Source: Gammaproteobacteria bacterium UBA6724 (GTDB taxonomy: Bacteria > Pseudomonadota > Gammaproteobacteria > Pseudomonadales > Azotimanducaceae). From it: DNA of 59,147 bases. The stretch spans positions 60,749-119,895 of the forward strand of contig DKIG01000011.1 in assembly GCA_002454165.1 (NCBI GenBank). Direction: 5' to 3'. Below the pieces are notes generated by a model. The model worked only from the letters and a program-made list of their open reading frames with translations, did no database searches and was not told where the DNA came from. This document shows positions 1-8,368 of the stretch, piece by piece. The translations under genes and the position numbers were made by a program. Numbering within the stretch: position 1 is the first letter of the stretch; each line of letters opens with the position of its first letter.

Positions 1-120
1 GGTGACGACGATGGTGATGTCTTTAGCGATGCCGACGGTCAAGGTAACCGTGCTATCTCTTTTTTCTGGGTAGTCCTGTTCCGCTGGTATGGCGGACCTG
101 GGGCGAGGATGCGGGTCTAG
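1..120 (+). CDS. Possible 3' end of an upstream gene (partial)
   Basis: Frame 1 is open from the window edge to a TAG at 118-120 and would encode about 39 residues with an acidic Asp/Gly-rich start (GDDDGDVFSDADGQG), a short hydrophobic aromatic stretch and a basic tail. No family is recognisable. The stop codon sits inside a perfect palindrome (118-143), as expected for a gene end followed by a hairpin. It may equally be a chance open frame, since no start is visible. Confidence 0.25.
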   Translation, partial: GDDDGDVFSDADGQGNRAISFFWVVLFRWYGGPGARMRV

Positions 121-143
121 GGACAGGTCGCGACCTGTCCCTA
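118..143. repeat. Perfect 26-bp palindrome
   Basis: The 13 bases TAGGGACAGGTCG are followed directly by their reverse complement, giving a perfect palindrome with a CGCG-type centre and no loop. It lies between an open frame ending at 120 and the 3' end of the DUF4396 gene at 161, so both flanking reading frames converge on it. It could be a REP-like dispersed element or act as a bidirectional terminator. There is no U-tract, so ordinary intrinsic termination is not clear. Confidence 0.6.
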
Positions 144-160
144 CATTTGTCAAGGAAGTT

Positions 161-646
161 TTAGTGGCAGACTTGCTTCAAGTTGTGTTTTAGCATCAGG
201 TAGTTGACGGGATAGCCGGCGACAAATCCGGCCGGCACGGCGACCCCCAGGCTAATCCAAAACAGCGGTTCGGATAATGAACTGACTGTCATGCCGCCGA
301 TTGAATAATCCACGACATTCATGACCACTTCCATCACGCCGATGGAGATGGTTTCGCCTAACCATATTGCGCGGAAGGTTTCACGCAAACTCAACCCTTG
401 CTTGAAGGTGGGGAAAAGCGTGAGCGCGAAGCCGGAGATGAAAGCCAAGACGGTGGCGACTATCGCCGTTTGCAACGGATGCCAGCCGAGGGAAACGCCC
501 CATACTAAACCGATGACCTCACCGATGACGCAACCGATCAGACAGTGAATGGTGGCTGAGACCGCAAGTCGGTTGGTGCCGACAGGGTTGCTTGCTTCGC
601 TTTCTGGTTGATGATCTGGTTGCATATTGTTGTTTAAGTTTCTCAA
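161..646 (-). CDS. DUF4396 family integral membrane protein
   Basis: A 161-residue protein with a polar N-terminus of about 30 residues followed by roughly four hydrophobic segments (around 30-50, 58-80, 95-115, 125-150). The pattern HCLIGCVIGEVIGLVWG, then a segment ending in LTLFP, then GETISIGVMEVVMN and SDPLFW-like and FPVNY-like motifs near the end match the DUF4396 family as I remember it. That family has no established biochemical role; it often sits near heavy-metal or copper genes in other genomes, but no such neighbour is visible here. It is transcribed alone, away from the beta-barrel/POT pair. Confidence 0.7.
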   Translation of the reverse strand: MRNLNNNMQPDHQPESEASNPVGTNRLAVSATIHCLIGCVIGEVIGLVWGVSLGWHPLQTAIVATVLAFISGFALTLFPTFKQGLSLRETFRAIWLGETISIGVMEVVMNVVDYSIGGMTVSSLSEPLFWISLGVAVPAGFVAGYPVNYLMLKHNLKQVCH

Positions 647-804
647 TGACGCCTAGGGTTTGGCTTAGACCTTCTTGGCTCTTCGGCTCTTTATCTTCCT
701 ATCTTGCCATTTCGCTATCTCGTCCTGCTATATGTTAGCGACCAGTTTGCCAGAGATGTGTGCCCAATGGAGAGTGATATGTTAGTTCATCGGTTAATCT
801 TTTC

Positions 805-924
805 TGACGGCACCTCTGATGACACCTCTGATAACACCTCTGACGGCACCTCTTGATGACACCTCTTGATGACACCTCTTACGACACCTCTTACGACACC
901 TCTTACGACACCTCTTATGACACC
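805..924. repeat. 12-nt tandem repeat array (about 10 units)
   Basis: About ten units of consensus TKAYGACACCTC run head to tail. Two units (853-878) carry one extra T and are 13 nt. The array begins in the stop codon of the nitrobindin-like gene (TAA, complement of 915-917) and extends downstream of it, so it follows the reading frame rather than interrupting it. Units differ at one to three positions, showing older and younger copies. It resembles the in-frame 12-nt arrays within nuoN and nuoG in this window. Confidence 0.85.
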
Positions 925-1481
925 ACGCGGCGCAACTTATTCTGGTCAGTGTGCTCAAAAGTCTTGCCGTAAATCTGCACCAGTGCGGTTTCCTCATAGT
1001 ACATCTGATCCCCGTCCACCTGGAGCAGATGGGAAAATGACAAGGTGCGGGCATTATCACGCATAAAGGGCGACTCAGTGATGCCCCAATCAGGATCGTC
1101 TGTGGCGGCGCAGACCTGAATCACGACACCTGTATCCGTCGCTTCCCCCCTATCCCCCGCCACGACTGCAATACCGCGAGGAATCGCGAAGGATTGCACC
1201 ACCTTGCCTGCCGCCGATTCCCAAGTGTAGAAACCCGTCTCATTATGGAACACCTTAGCGTTGGATTTGCGCGACACAACCTGGTTATACCTAAGAATCG
1301 CAAGCACCTGCTCATCCGCGTTATCAACATCGCCACAAGCATCAAAAGTGATCGTTTCATAAAAGGAACTCTGTGCCTCGCCATCCGGTTCAAGCACCAG
1401 GTCCATACCCGCATCGCCCCGCCATTCCCCGATGAGACAGGCGAGGGGTCCATAATCCACCCCGTCAATGATGCTGTTCAT
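915..1481 (-). CDS. Nitrobindin-like heme-binding beta-barrel protein (FABP/THAP4 type)
   Basis: A 188-residue protein matching the heme-binding beta-barrel (THAP4/nitrobindin, DUF1794) family. The GxWxG opening motif appears as GEWRGDAG near residues 18-25, and the C-terminus has the family-like YGKTFEHTDQNKL stretch. Nitrobindins bind ferric heme in a ten-stranded barrel and react with nitric oxide or peroxynitrite; some members have lost heme, so the ligand here is not proven. The start at 1481 overlaps the end of the POT transporter gene by 17 bp, so the two are probably co-transcribed with the transporter first. The stop codon abuts a 12-nt repeat array, so the C-terminal residues may have been changed by repeat expansion. 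Confidence 0.75.
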   Translation of the reverse strand: MNSIIDGVDYGPLACLIGEWRGDAGMDLVLEPDGEAQSSFYETITFDACGDVDNADEQVLAILRYNQVVSRKSNAKVFHNETGFYTWESAAGKVVQSFAIPRGIAVVAGDRGEATDTGVVIQVCAATDDPDWGITESPFMRDNARTLSFSHLLQVDGDQMYYEETALVQIYGKTFEHTDQNKLRRVVS

Positions 1482-3060
1482 TCTGTTTCTTTTCTGCTCC
1501 CGGCAGATGCAGATGCATACGCACCAATAACCAACGCGAACAAAGCATCAGCAGAATACCAAGACTGACGGCAAAGAGCGCAAGTTTCTCAAACACATTG
1601 GTATAAACACCAAGCGACTGGACGCCTGCCTGAATGTTCAGCGCATCATCAATCGCCATGGTCCCGGCGATTATCCCAGCCACATAGGCGGCAAAGGAAC
1701 TGGACAGGAACCAGACGCCCATCATCATGCCCGCAATCTGGGGAACACTCAGCCGCGTCACCATAGACAAGCCCACTGGCGAGAGGCATAACTCCCCCGT
1801 TGTGTGTAACAGATACATGAGAGCCAGCCAGAAGACCGCCACCTTGCCATCATCGCCCGCCTGGCTCGCCCCAAATAGCAACACGGCAAAGCCTAAGCCA
1901 ACCTGAAATATCCCGAGACCAAACTTCATGGGGGTCCCCGGTTCCAGCCGCCGCCGCCCTAACTTGACCCATACCCAGGCAAATACTGGTGCCAGCAGGA
2001 TGATGAAGAGTGGGTTTAGGGATTGAAACATGCCGGCGGTGAAAAAATCGCCCATGGCAACATTGCGGTCGGTAAACAGGGTCAAGGATGAACCTGCCTG
2101 CTCAAACAAAGCCCAGAAAAAGACGGAAAAAACCGTCAAGCCCAGCATCACTAGCATCCGGTCCCGCTCTACCCGGGTACATTTGGTCAAGGAATACCAG
2201 ATTACCCAGAGCACCACCACCAAGCCGAACAAAATCAGCACCAGACCCAGGTCGGCAGTCCGCTGAACAAGTTGCCAGACCACCAGGACGGCAAGCAAGC
2301 CAAGGGTGTAGATTAAAGTTTCCCGACTGAGCCCTGGGAGAATCCGTGCCGCAAGGTAAGACGGATTCGGTGGCGCGCCCAGGCCGCGCAAATGATGACC
2401 ATTGATAAGGAAGGTTAGGAGACCGAATAACATACCCACGCCTGCCAAGCCGAAGCCATAACGCCAGCCGTAAGTTTCCCCCAGCCAGGCGCAGGCAAGC
2501 GTAGCGACCAGGGCACCCAGGTTGATGCCCATGTAGAAGATGGTGAATCCAGCGTCCCGCCGCGGATCATCTTCCGTGTACAGGCAGCCGACGACCGTAG
2601 AGATGCTCGCCTTCAAAAAACCCACGCCAATGATGATGAAGGCAAGGGAGAGATAAAATATCTGAGTGTAAAAAGGATCGCGCTCTACTACTCGCTCCCC
2701 GCCCTCAAGGCTGACTTGAACCGAGGGACCCTCAAACGCCATGCCGAAGTGACCGCACACCAATAGCACCGCACCAAGCACAATTGCCTTTTTCAAACCC
2801 AAATATCGGTCGGCAATCAGTCCGCCCAGAACCGGCATGGCGTACACTAGGGAAGCATAACTGCCAAATATCAGTCCGGCTTCCCGGTCGCCAAACAAAA
2901 AGTGCTTCGTCAGATACAGGATCAGCAAGGCGCGCATACCGTAGTAACTGAAACGCTCCCACATCTCAGTCATAAACAGAACATAAAGCCCCTTGGGATG
3001 ACCAAAAAGCTCCTGGTCATCACCCCGCGTATTCATCACACCCGTGGTTAAGTCAGTCAT
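1465..3060 (-). CDS. POT/PTR2 family proton-dependent oligopeptide transporter
   Basis: A 531-residue multi-spanning inner-membrane protein of the proton-coupled oligopeptide transporter family (MFS fold, DtpA/DtpB-like), which imports di- and tripeptides. The signature ExxERFxYYG is present as EMWERFSYYG at residues 32-41, followed by AMPVLGGLIADRYLGLKK. The middle third has FYMGINLGAL, the second PTR2 signature. Length fits bacterial POTs (about 490-530). The downstream nitrobindin-like gene overlaps it by 17 bp. The family is certain; substrate range cannot be read from sequence. Confidence 0.92.
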   Translation of the reverse strand: MTDLTTGVMNTRGDDQELFGHPKGLYVLFMTEMWERFSYYGMRALLILYLTKHFLFGDREAGLIFGSYASLVYAMPVLGGLIADRYLGLKKAIVLGAVLLVCGHFGMAFEGPSVQVSLEGGERVVERDPFYTQIFYLSLAFIIIGVGFLKASISTVVGCLYTEDDPRRDAGFTIFYMGINLGALVATLACAWLGETYGWRYGFGLAGVGMLFGLLTFLINGHHLRGLGAPPNPSYLAARILPGLSRETLIYTLGLLAVLVVWQLVQRTADLGLVLILFGLVVVLWVIWYSLTKCTRVERDRMLVMLGLTVFSVFFWALFEQAGSSLTLFTDRNVAMGDFFTAGMFQSLNPLFIILLAPVFAWVWVKLGRRRLEPGTPMKFGLGIFQVGLGFAVLLFGASQAGDDGKVAVFWLALMYLLHTTGELCLSPVGLSMVTRLSVPQIAGMMMGVWFLSSSFAAYVAGIIAGTMAIDDALNIQAGVQSLGVYTNVFEKLALFAVSLGILLMLCSRWLLVRMHLHLPGAEKKQNEQHH

Positions 3061-3263
3061 CAGTCGCCTCGGTAAACCTTCATCGGACAGAGGGATATTA
3101 TGCCAGCAAAATGTGTAAACCGCATATTTGGAATGGTTGTTTTTGTGGGGGTTGTGGCATACCCGTCATTACAATGCCACGTCTTTGTTCTTCCACCCAA
3201 CATCATAGATACTGCCCGGTAGCGGTGATAGCAATCAAAATCCGAGATTAGATCGGTTTTTCG

Positions 3264-3557
3264 TTACAGGGTTTCTGATATTTTTTGTATTTCAATTTGG
3301 TTAAAATTTGGTTCTTGTACTTCAATCGCCTTCCATGCGCTTAGATAGGAAACCTTATCAATAATTTTTCCTAGTTTTTTACCGGGAATTTTATTCCCCT
3401 GTACTTGATTCAAATACATTAAAAGTCCGCCAAATATGTTTTCAGAACCAATATAACTTCTCCCTGAGTGCATTTTTGCAGAAAATTCTGCATAATATTT
3501 TTCATCAAAAGTTTCTAATATCTGATCAAAGTTCAATCCAATATTCTGTTGGGACAT
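3264..3557 (-). CDS. Unrecognised 97-residue protein in AT-rich cassette
   Basis: A 97-residue, probably soluble protein with no transmembrane segment and no motif I recognise; it is lysine-, glutamine- and asparagine-rich. It lies 63 bp downstream of the HNH gene, on the same strand and with the same AT-rich composition, so it likely belongs to one transcription unit with the HNH and PP-loop genes. A role as an accessory or immunity factor of that cassette is inference from position only. A 7-bp inverted repeat with a 13-nt loop (3154-3180) lies beyond its 3' end. Confidence 0.5.
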   Translation of the reverse strand: MSQQNIGLNFDQILETFDEKYYAEFSAKMHSGRSYIGSENIFGGLLMYLNQVQGNKIPGKKLGKIIDKVSYLSAWKAIEVQEPNFNQIEIQKISETL

Positions 3558-3620
3558 CTTATCTGCCCAACGAAAACGCCAATATGCTTTGCCTAAATAA
3601 AAATCATTAAAAACAATTCT

Positions 3621-4643
3621 TTAATAAACCCAATCACAATCAAACCCGTTATTTTTAGCAAGGGTTGAGAGCGGCATAATAAGTTGTTTGTATTGGGTCG
3701 TAAAAACATCGGTATTGGGCTTTACTAAGTCGGAAAACTCCATATTAAAATCGGTGGCAAAGTCAGTGATAGTGGCTTGCCATTTGTCTTTGCCTAATTC
3801 GCTGTAGGCAATTTCTAAGCCTGTTTTTTGGGCTTGGATAAACTGATCTAAATATTTGTCCATTGAGGGAATGTTATCGCCCTTGCTGGCGTTATCTTTT
3901 TGTCGCATGGGAATTAAATTCCATAATTGATCGTGTCCGATAAAACTCCATGGCAGGAAGTGGTCTAATGATAAGTTACTTGGGGTAATTTCATGGTTTG
4001 TGAATATACACCGCATTGATTGTTTATTTAAAATGGTTCGCCAGTATTGAGTTTGTTTTCCTAAAGACGGTCGCTCAAATGGTCTTTGTAGTTTGTTGAT
4101 TAACCCTAATGTGTTTGGGTTTTTCTTTTGCAAGTAGTTTGCCCAATGCCAAAACGCCCAAGCCTCAATAATGGTGAAGTTTGTTTGTAGATATTGCACC
4201 CATTCTGGGTAGAGGGTGATAGATTTATCGATGATTTTATAGATTGGGCGGTATTCTGCCTCTTGGGCAGATAATTCTGCAATTCTGTTGTTAGCAGTGG
4301 GGCTAACTAAGCCCTTGGTTAGGCGTTGGTCAAGAAAAGGAATAATGAGACGATACGGCACATATTTCATCAAATTGATTTTTTCATAAGGATTGTGTAG
4401 TTTTTTAGCGATACTATCGTCTTTACCAAAATATAGTTTGTAAAGCATAACTGGGTTCTTTGCGAGTTCCAGCATTTTGTTTTCTAACAACTCAAAACTG
4501 TAAATTGTTTTCTTAAAATGGGTTTCGTCTAAAAACGACAATATCGCCTGAAAAAATAAATATTTATAAGAGGTGTGCGTACTGGTAAATATATTACTCA
4601 AAGCCCTTATATTAATATTCTTTTGATGTGAAAATATATCCAT
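3621..4643 (-). CDS. HNH endonuclease domain protein
   Basis: A 340-residue protein with a C-terminal-half HNH nuclease fold: CIFTNHE at 212-218, LDHFLPWS at 226-233, NLIP at 242-245 and NASKGD at 251-256, the usual Cys, (D)H and N positions of a beta-beta-alpha metal nuclease. The first 200 residues are helical and aromatic-rich, with an opening of the type ISALSxIFxxTxxSYKYLFF that I associate with a family of defence-linked HNH proteins of unknown specificity. Its start overlaps the upstream PP-loop ORF by 32 bp, indicating translational coupling or a rearranged junction. The gene is strikingly AT-rich against its neighbours. It is probably part of a horizontally acquired defence module. 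Confidence 0.8.
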   Translation of the reverse strand: MDIFSHQKNINIRALSNIFTSTHTSYKYLFFQAILSFLDETHFKKTIYSFELLENKMLELAKNPVMLYKLYFGKDDSIAKKLHNPYEKINLMKYVPYRLIIPFLDQRLTKGLVSPTANNRIAELSAQEAEYRPIYKIIDKSITLYPEWVQYLQTNFTIIEAWAFWHWANYLQKKNPNTLGLINKLQRPFERPSLGKQTQYWRTILNKQSMRCIFTNHEITPSNLSLDHFLPWSFIGHDQLWNLIPMRQKDNASKGDNIPSMDKYLDQFIQAQKTGLEIAYSELGKDKWQATITDFATDFNMEFSDLVKPNTDVFTTQYKQLIMPLSTLAKNNGFDCDWVY

Positions 4644-5118
4644 AATGCCCTAACCTTTCAATACCAGATTTTTGTGCTAACCAATCAGTAAGAAACGAAT
4701 TAGTGATAAAAATTTTCAATGATAGCGTGCAACTTCTAGTTAGCATGTTCGGCAAAAAACCACTTAAAGAAACCATCTCTTCATACACTTCACCTTTATA
4801 ACAATAGCCATTTTTATTATTATCGCTATATGGATTTTCATTAATCAATCTATAACTGGGATTTCTTCGCCAACCGTGTTTGCTTGAATCTTCATAAGTC
4901 TGATATTCAATCCAGAAAAACGGAATGTTATATTTCTTCTCTGCTAACGCTTTCATTTTTCGGGAAAATTCATAGGTCGCAGGGTGTTCAGCAGATGTAT
5001 TGTTAAACACAATCACATCTCCTCTTTCAGGCTTTAAAGTTTTCTTTCTTAGCAATTCCATGAGCATCATCCCCGAAGAACGGCCGCCTGAAAACTTAAC
5101 TATGTGTGGTTTGTTCAT
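4612..5118 (-). CDS. PAPS-reductase-like PP-loop protein, probably C-terminally truncated
   Basis: A 168-residue protein of the phosphoadenosine-phosphosulfate reductase (PP-loop ATPase) superfamily. The nucleotide-binding PP-loop SGGRSSG is at 10-16, followed by VFNNTSAEHPATYEF at 37-51 and an RSCTLSLK stretch near 128 resembling the R-x-C-T-x-x-L-K element of such proteins. Family relatives I know of are much longer (often 300 residues or more); here homology seems to stop near ERLGHYG and the protein ends about ten residues later, overlapping the HNH gene. This suggests deletion or frameshift at the junction. PP-loop proteins of this type occur in sulfur-modification and other phage-defence loci, not only in sulfate assimilation; no sulfate genes are nearby. 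Confidence 0.7.
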   Translation of the reverse strand: MNKPHIVKFSGGRSSGMMLMELLRKKTLKPERGDVIVFNNTSAEHPATYEFSRKMKALAEKKYNIPFFWIEYQTYEDSSKHGWRRNPSYRLINENPYSDNNKNGYCYKGEVYEEMVSLSGFLPNMLTRSCTLSLKIFITNSFLTDWLAQKSGIERLGHYGYIFTSKEY

Positions 5119-5342
5119 AATCGATAGTCCCTCCCGGTGCCTTTCATTATACCGTAAAATTTACTGTCCTTGAGATTTATCATAGTACGATAAGGGCGAG
5201 CCGCCTCCGGTATCCAAGTAACGGCTTACTCAATGAAATAAACTGGGATCTTGTCTCAGTCGGTGCTTTATGCGCTCCATTCGCTCCATCATAAACTGTC
5301 TAATCCTTTATACTCACACAAGAAAACAATCGGGGGACAAAG

Positions 5343-6680
5343 ATGGAAGACACTAGATTCAATTCCGGCTTTGGGTTTCTTATGGCTGCCACCGGGTTCG
5401 CGGTGGGCTTGGGTAATATCTGGCGCTTCCCCTTTGTAGCGGGTGAAAACGGCGGCGGCGCATTTGTTTTGGTCTATCTCGTCTGTGTCATCGCCATCGG
5501 CATCCCCACGGTGTTAGCGGAATTGATTATCGGGCGGCGAGGTCGTAGCACGCCGCCTGTCGCCATCGGCAACCTCGCCCGGGCGGAAGGCAAATCCAAC
5601 CACTGGCTACACCTCGGCAACCTGAATCTGGCAACCGCGTTCGCCATCGGCACCACCTACTGCATCGTCACCGGCTGGGTCTTCTGGTATCTCTACAAGG
5701 CGCTGGTAACGGGCTTTGACGGCGTGGACAGCGACATCGCCCATGCCACCTTCACGGCAGTCACTACAGACATGGGCGGCATGATGTTCTGGACCCTTGT
5801 GAGCTTGACGATTACCTCAATCATCGTCTATTCCGGCGTCAACGCTGGCATTGAGCGCACGGTGAGAATCCTCATGCCCACCCTGCTCGGCTTGATAGTC
5901 GCCTTCGTCATTTACAATAGCTTTCAACCGGGTTTTGCCGAGGCGTTTGTCTATCTCTTTCAGCCTGATTTTTCCACGATAAACGGCAAGGTATTCCTCG
6001 TGGCAGTGGGACATGCGTTCTTTTCCATCGGCGTGGCAATGGGCGGGCTGATGGTATTCGGTTCCTACCTGCCCAAGTCGGTATCAATTGTCAAATGCGG
6101 GCTCCTGGTCGTCTTGATTGATACCCTGACCGCCCTCTTTGCAGGACTGATGCTCTTCCCCATGGTGTTCAGGTTTGGTCTTGACCCCACAGAAGGGGCG
6201 GGGCTGATATTCCAAACGCTACCGGTAGCCTTCGCCCGGATACCCGGCGGGCAATTCGTCGCCATTCTCTTCTTCTTTCTGCTGGCGCTGGCAGCACTGA
6301 CTTCAATGGTCGGCTTTATGGAGCCACTGGTCGCCCGGCTGGAGGAGCGCTACAAAGTAGGCAGGCACCAAGCGACGCTACTCGTCCTGGGCGCGCTCAG
6401 TCTGGCGGCGGGACTCTGCGTCCTGTCCTACGATCTGCTGGCGGACTGGACTATCGCCTCTCTCAATATCAACGACCTGTTTGAATTCGTTGCCAATCAA
6501 ATCATGTTACCGGTGGGCGGCTTGCTCATCGCGTTCTTTGCCGGCTGGCAGATCAGCAAAGTCTCACTGCATGACGAACTGGGGATAAGAGCAAGCCAGG
6601 TATTTGACGCCTGGTATGTTTTGATCCGATATATCGTACCGCCCGCTATTGTGATTATTTTGATTAGTGGGTTGGGGTAA
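5343..6680 (+). CDS. Sodium-dependent transporter, NSS (SLC6/LeuT) family
   Basis: A 445-residue inner-membrane symporter of the neurotransmitter:sodium symporter family, which uses the Na+ gradient to import amino acids or related amines. The unwound first helix is conserved (GLGNIWRFP at about 22-30, then ENGGGAFVLVYL), and about eleven or twelve hydrophobic segments follow, as in bacterial MhsT/LeuT-type members. The start is supported by a purine-rich GGGGGA just upstream. It stands alone between the PP-loop/HNH patch and the Mrr gene. The Na+-pumping OadAB pair elsewhere in the window is consistent with Na+ cycling. The substrate is unknown. Confidence 0.92.
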   Translation: MEDTRFNSGFGFLMAATGFAVGLGNIWRFPFVAGENGGGAFVLVYLVCVIAIGIPTVLAELIIGRRGRSTPPVAIGNLARAEGKSNHWLHLGNLNLATAFAIGTTYCIVTGWVFWYLYKALVTGFDGVDSDIAHATFTAVTTDMGGMMFWTLVSLTITSIIVYSGVNAGIERTVRILMPTLLGLIVAFVIYNSFQPGFAEAFVYLFQPDFSTINGKVFLVAVGHAFFSIGVAMGGLMVFGSYLPKSVSIVKCGLLVVLIDTLTALFAGLMLFPMVFRFGLDPTEGAGLIFQTLPVAFARIPGGQFVAILFFFLLALAALTSMVGFMEPLVARLEERYKVGRHQATLLVLGALSLAAGLCVLSYDLLADWTIASLNINDLFEFVANQIMLPVGGLLIAFFAGWQISKVSLHDELGIRASQVFDAWYVLIRYIVPPAIVIILISGLG

Positions 6681-6711
6681 GGGGTTGGATGCCTCATCAG
6701 AGGAATAGCGA

Positions 6712-7497
6712 ATGGCTAGAAGGAATAAAAATTTACTGTATGTTTTGATGAAGCGGCACTGGTGGGTCAGCGTTATCATTGCTGGAGTTGTTTACCTTCT
6801 CCTGGGTTTTGTCGTCCCGTACTTGGTCAGTGACAGCATTATTCTTCAAAGTATCGGGATGATGTTCCAATCAATTGCCCCCATTGCCGCTCTTATTTTT
6901 CTCCTTCCAGCTCCGATAGCCGCATGGCATTCTTATCAAAAACGTAAACGCTTAGATAATCAAAACAGTGTTGAGTCTATTCGTGCTTTGAGTTGGAAGG
7001 AATTTGAAGAACTCGTTGCCGAGGCATATCGCAGACAAGGGTATCAGGTCATTGAAAATGATACCGCCGGGGCAGATGGTGGTATAGATATTCGTTTGAA
7101 GAAAAACGGACATATTCATATCGTTCAGTGCAAAAACTGGAGGTCTCAAAAAGTAGGGGTTTCCATAATTCGGGAAATGTATGGCGTCATGGTGGATGAG
7201 GAAGCCTCTAGCGCAATAGTGGTTTGCTCTGGCATATTTACCCAAGAGGCGAAGAATTTCTCTGCAAATAAACCGCTTTATCTTGTCGATGGTGCCCAAT
7301 TAATGGAGCTGGTGGGTCAGGTGAAAAAATCCAAAGAAAAAATTACGCCTGAAAAAACAGAGAGCCATCCAAAGTGCCCGCTCTGTGGAAATACTTTGGT
7401 ACCAAGAACGGCAATGAAGGGAGCAAATGCAGGAAATAAATTTTATGGGTGTTCTTCATATCCGAAATGTCACTACATCCAAAGTTATAATGGCTAA
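6712..7497 (+). CDS. Membrane-anchored Mrr-type restriction endonuclease with topoisomerase zinc finger
   Basis: A 261-residue protein. Two hydrophobic segments (about 15-40 and 45-68) form an N-terminal membrane anchor. Residues about 92-200 are an Mrr_cat PD-(D/E)xK nuclease: WKEFEELVAEAYRRQGY, then GADGGIDI supplying the catalytic Asp, then VQCKNW as the (E/Q)xK element. The C-terminus (about 222-258) is a four-cysteine topoisomerase-type zinc finger, CPLCG...FYGCSSYPKC. The same architecture occurs widely as a putative membrane-associated nuclease; its target is not known. Mrr enzymes cut modified DNA, so proximity to a methyltransferase pair is notable. It starts 31 bp after the NSS transporter. 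Confidence 0.88.
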   Translation: MARRNKNLLYVLMKRHWWVSVIIAGVVYLLLGFVVPYLVSDSIILQSIGMMFQSIAPIAALIFLLPAPIAAWHSYQKRKRLDNQNSVESIRALSWKEFEELVAEAYRRQGYQVIENDTAGADGGIDIRLKKNGHIHIVQCKNWRSQKVGVSIIREMYGVMVDEEASSAIVVCSGIFTQEAKNFSANKPLYLVDGAQLMELVGQVKKSKEKITPEKTESHPKCPLCGNTLVPRTAMKGANAGNKFYGCSSYPKCHYIQSYNG

Positions 7498-7580
7498 CAA
7501 GATGCTAACGACTAACACCCCATCCGCAACAATCCCGGTGATGCCCATTGTTGCCGAGGGTTTTATTGGGTTTCGCTGTG

Positions 7581-8297
7581 TCAGAGAACCCAATTTCCAA
7601 AAGTTTTGGCAGCTTTACCGTAAGCGGTGACATCTGATGAGTAGGCTTTGTGCTGTTTGAAAATGGTCGTAGAATATGCACCTAGCAGGTCCATGAAGAC
7701 AGGTATATTCACATTGAAGCGAACTTCTCCATAGTGTTGTTCGCTATCATTACGCATTTCCAGTTCACCCACATTATGCCCATCGTACTTGAATATAACC
7801 TTTTGTTCTGGCAAACCCTTCCGACTAGCGGATTTCGAATTTTCCACCGTAAGAGCATCCCCCAATGCACGAACAATATCTTCATTGCGATAGACTTTAA
7901 ACGCATTATTGTGATGAATTGTTAAGTAGTTGACCTCTCCGCCATTGAAAAATGATTTCATCATAAAAGCTCTAAGCAACGCTTTACGCTGAAAGCGGTC
8001 TTTCAATTCTCGCATAGGTGTTCGCAATCGTTCTTTGGCTTCTTCTTTACTTGCTTCATAGTCTTTGAAGCGAGGGGGAAACGCATCAATGCAATGGATC
8101 AACAATGAACCGATGCCATTCAAAGCCTGGAAGCCATCATCAGTTTCAAAGCGTGACCGTCGATAAAGAAAGATTTGCCATTTCTTTTCACCGGATTTAA
8201 TCGAATGCGCATCACCAGAAGGATCAATCACATCCTTCTTTGCATGTGGATCATTCTGATAATCGTTATCAAGACCAATAGATAAGGCAAACATCAA
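7581..8297 (-). CDS. Putative type II restriction endonuclease, start disrupted by an in-frame TGA
   Basis: A 238-residue protein as read from the TTG at 8297. It lies immediately downstream of a D12-class adenine methyltransferase and carries VIDPSGDAHSIKSGEKKWQIFLY, which could supply the acidic and lysine residues of a nuclease core, and near the end GELEMRNDSEQHYGEVRF. I read it as the cognate restriction enzyme; the assignment rests mainly on the neighbour. The same frame is open upstream to 8354 (encoding ADQARAYRQKGHDIAL) without ATG, GTG or TTG. Further up lies an ATG at 8369 overlapping the methyltransferase stop (TAATG), but codon 5 is TGA (8357-8355). A CGA-to-TGA change would explain this, leaving the enzyme silent or expressed only by reinitiation at TTG. 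Confidence 0.6.
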   Translation of the reverse strand: MMFALSIGLDNDYQNDPHAKKDVIDPSGDAHSIKSGEKKWQIFLYRRSRFETDDGFQALNGIGSLLIHCIDAFPPRFKDYEASKEEAKERLRTPMRELKDRFQRKALLRAFMMKSFFNGGEVNYLTIHHNNAFKVYRNEDIVRALGDALTVENSKSASRKGLPEQKVIFKYDGHNVGELEMRNDSEQHYGEVRFNVNIPVFMDLLGAYSTTIFKQHKAYSSDVTAYGKAAKTFGNWVL

Positions 8298-8368
8298 CGC
8301 AATATCGTGCCCCTTTTGTCGGTACGCTCTTGCTTGATCTGCTGATCCTCCGCGTCAACCTACCACCA

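Noticed and set aside
805..924. CRISPR-like array
   Set aside because: The units are 12-13 nt head to tail without spacers, so this is a simple tandem repeat.
3154..3180. Inverted repeat GTGGCAT/ATGCCAC as a terminator
   Set aside because: Seven-base arms with a 13-nt loop and no T-run; too weak to call.
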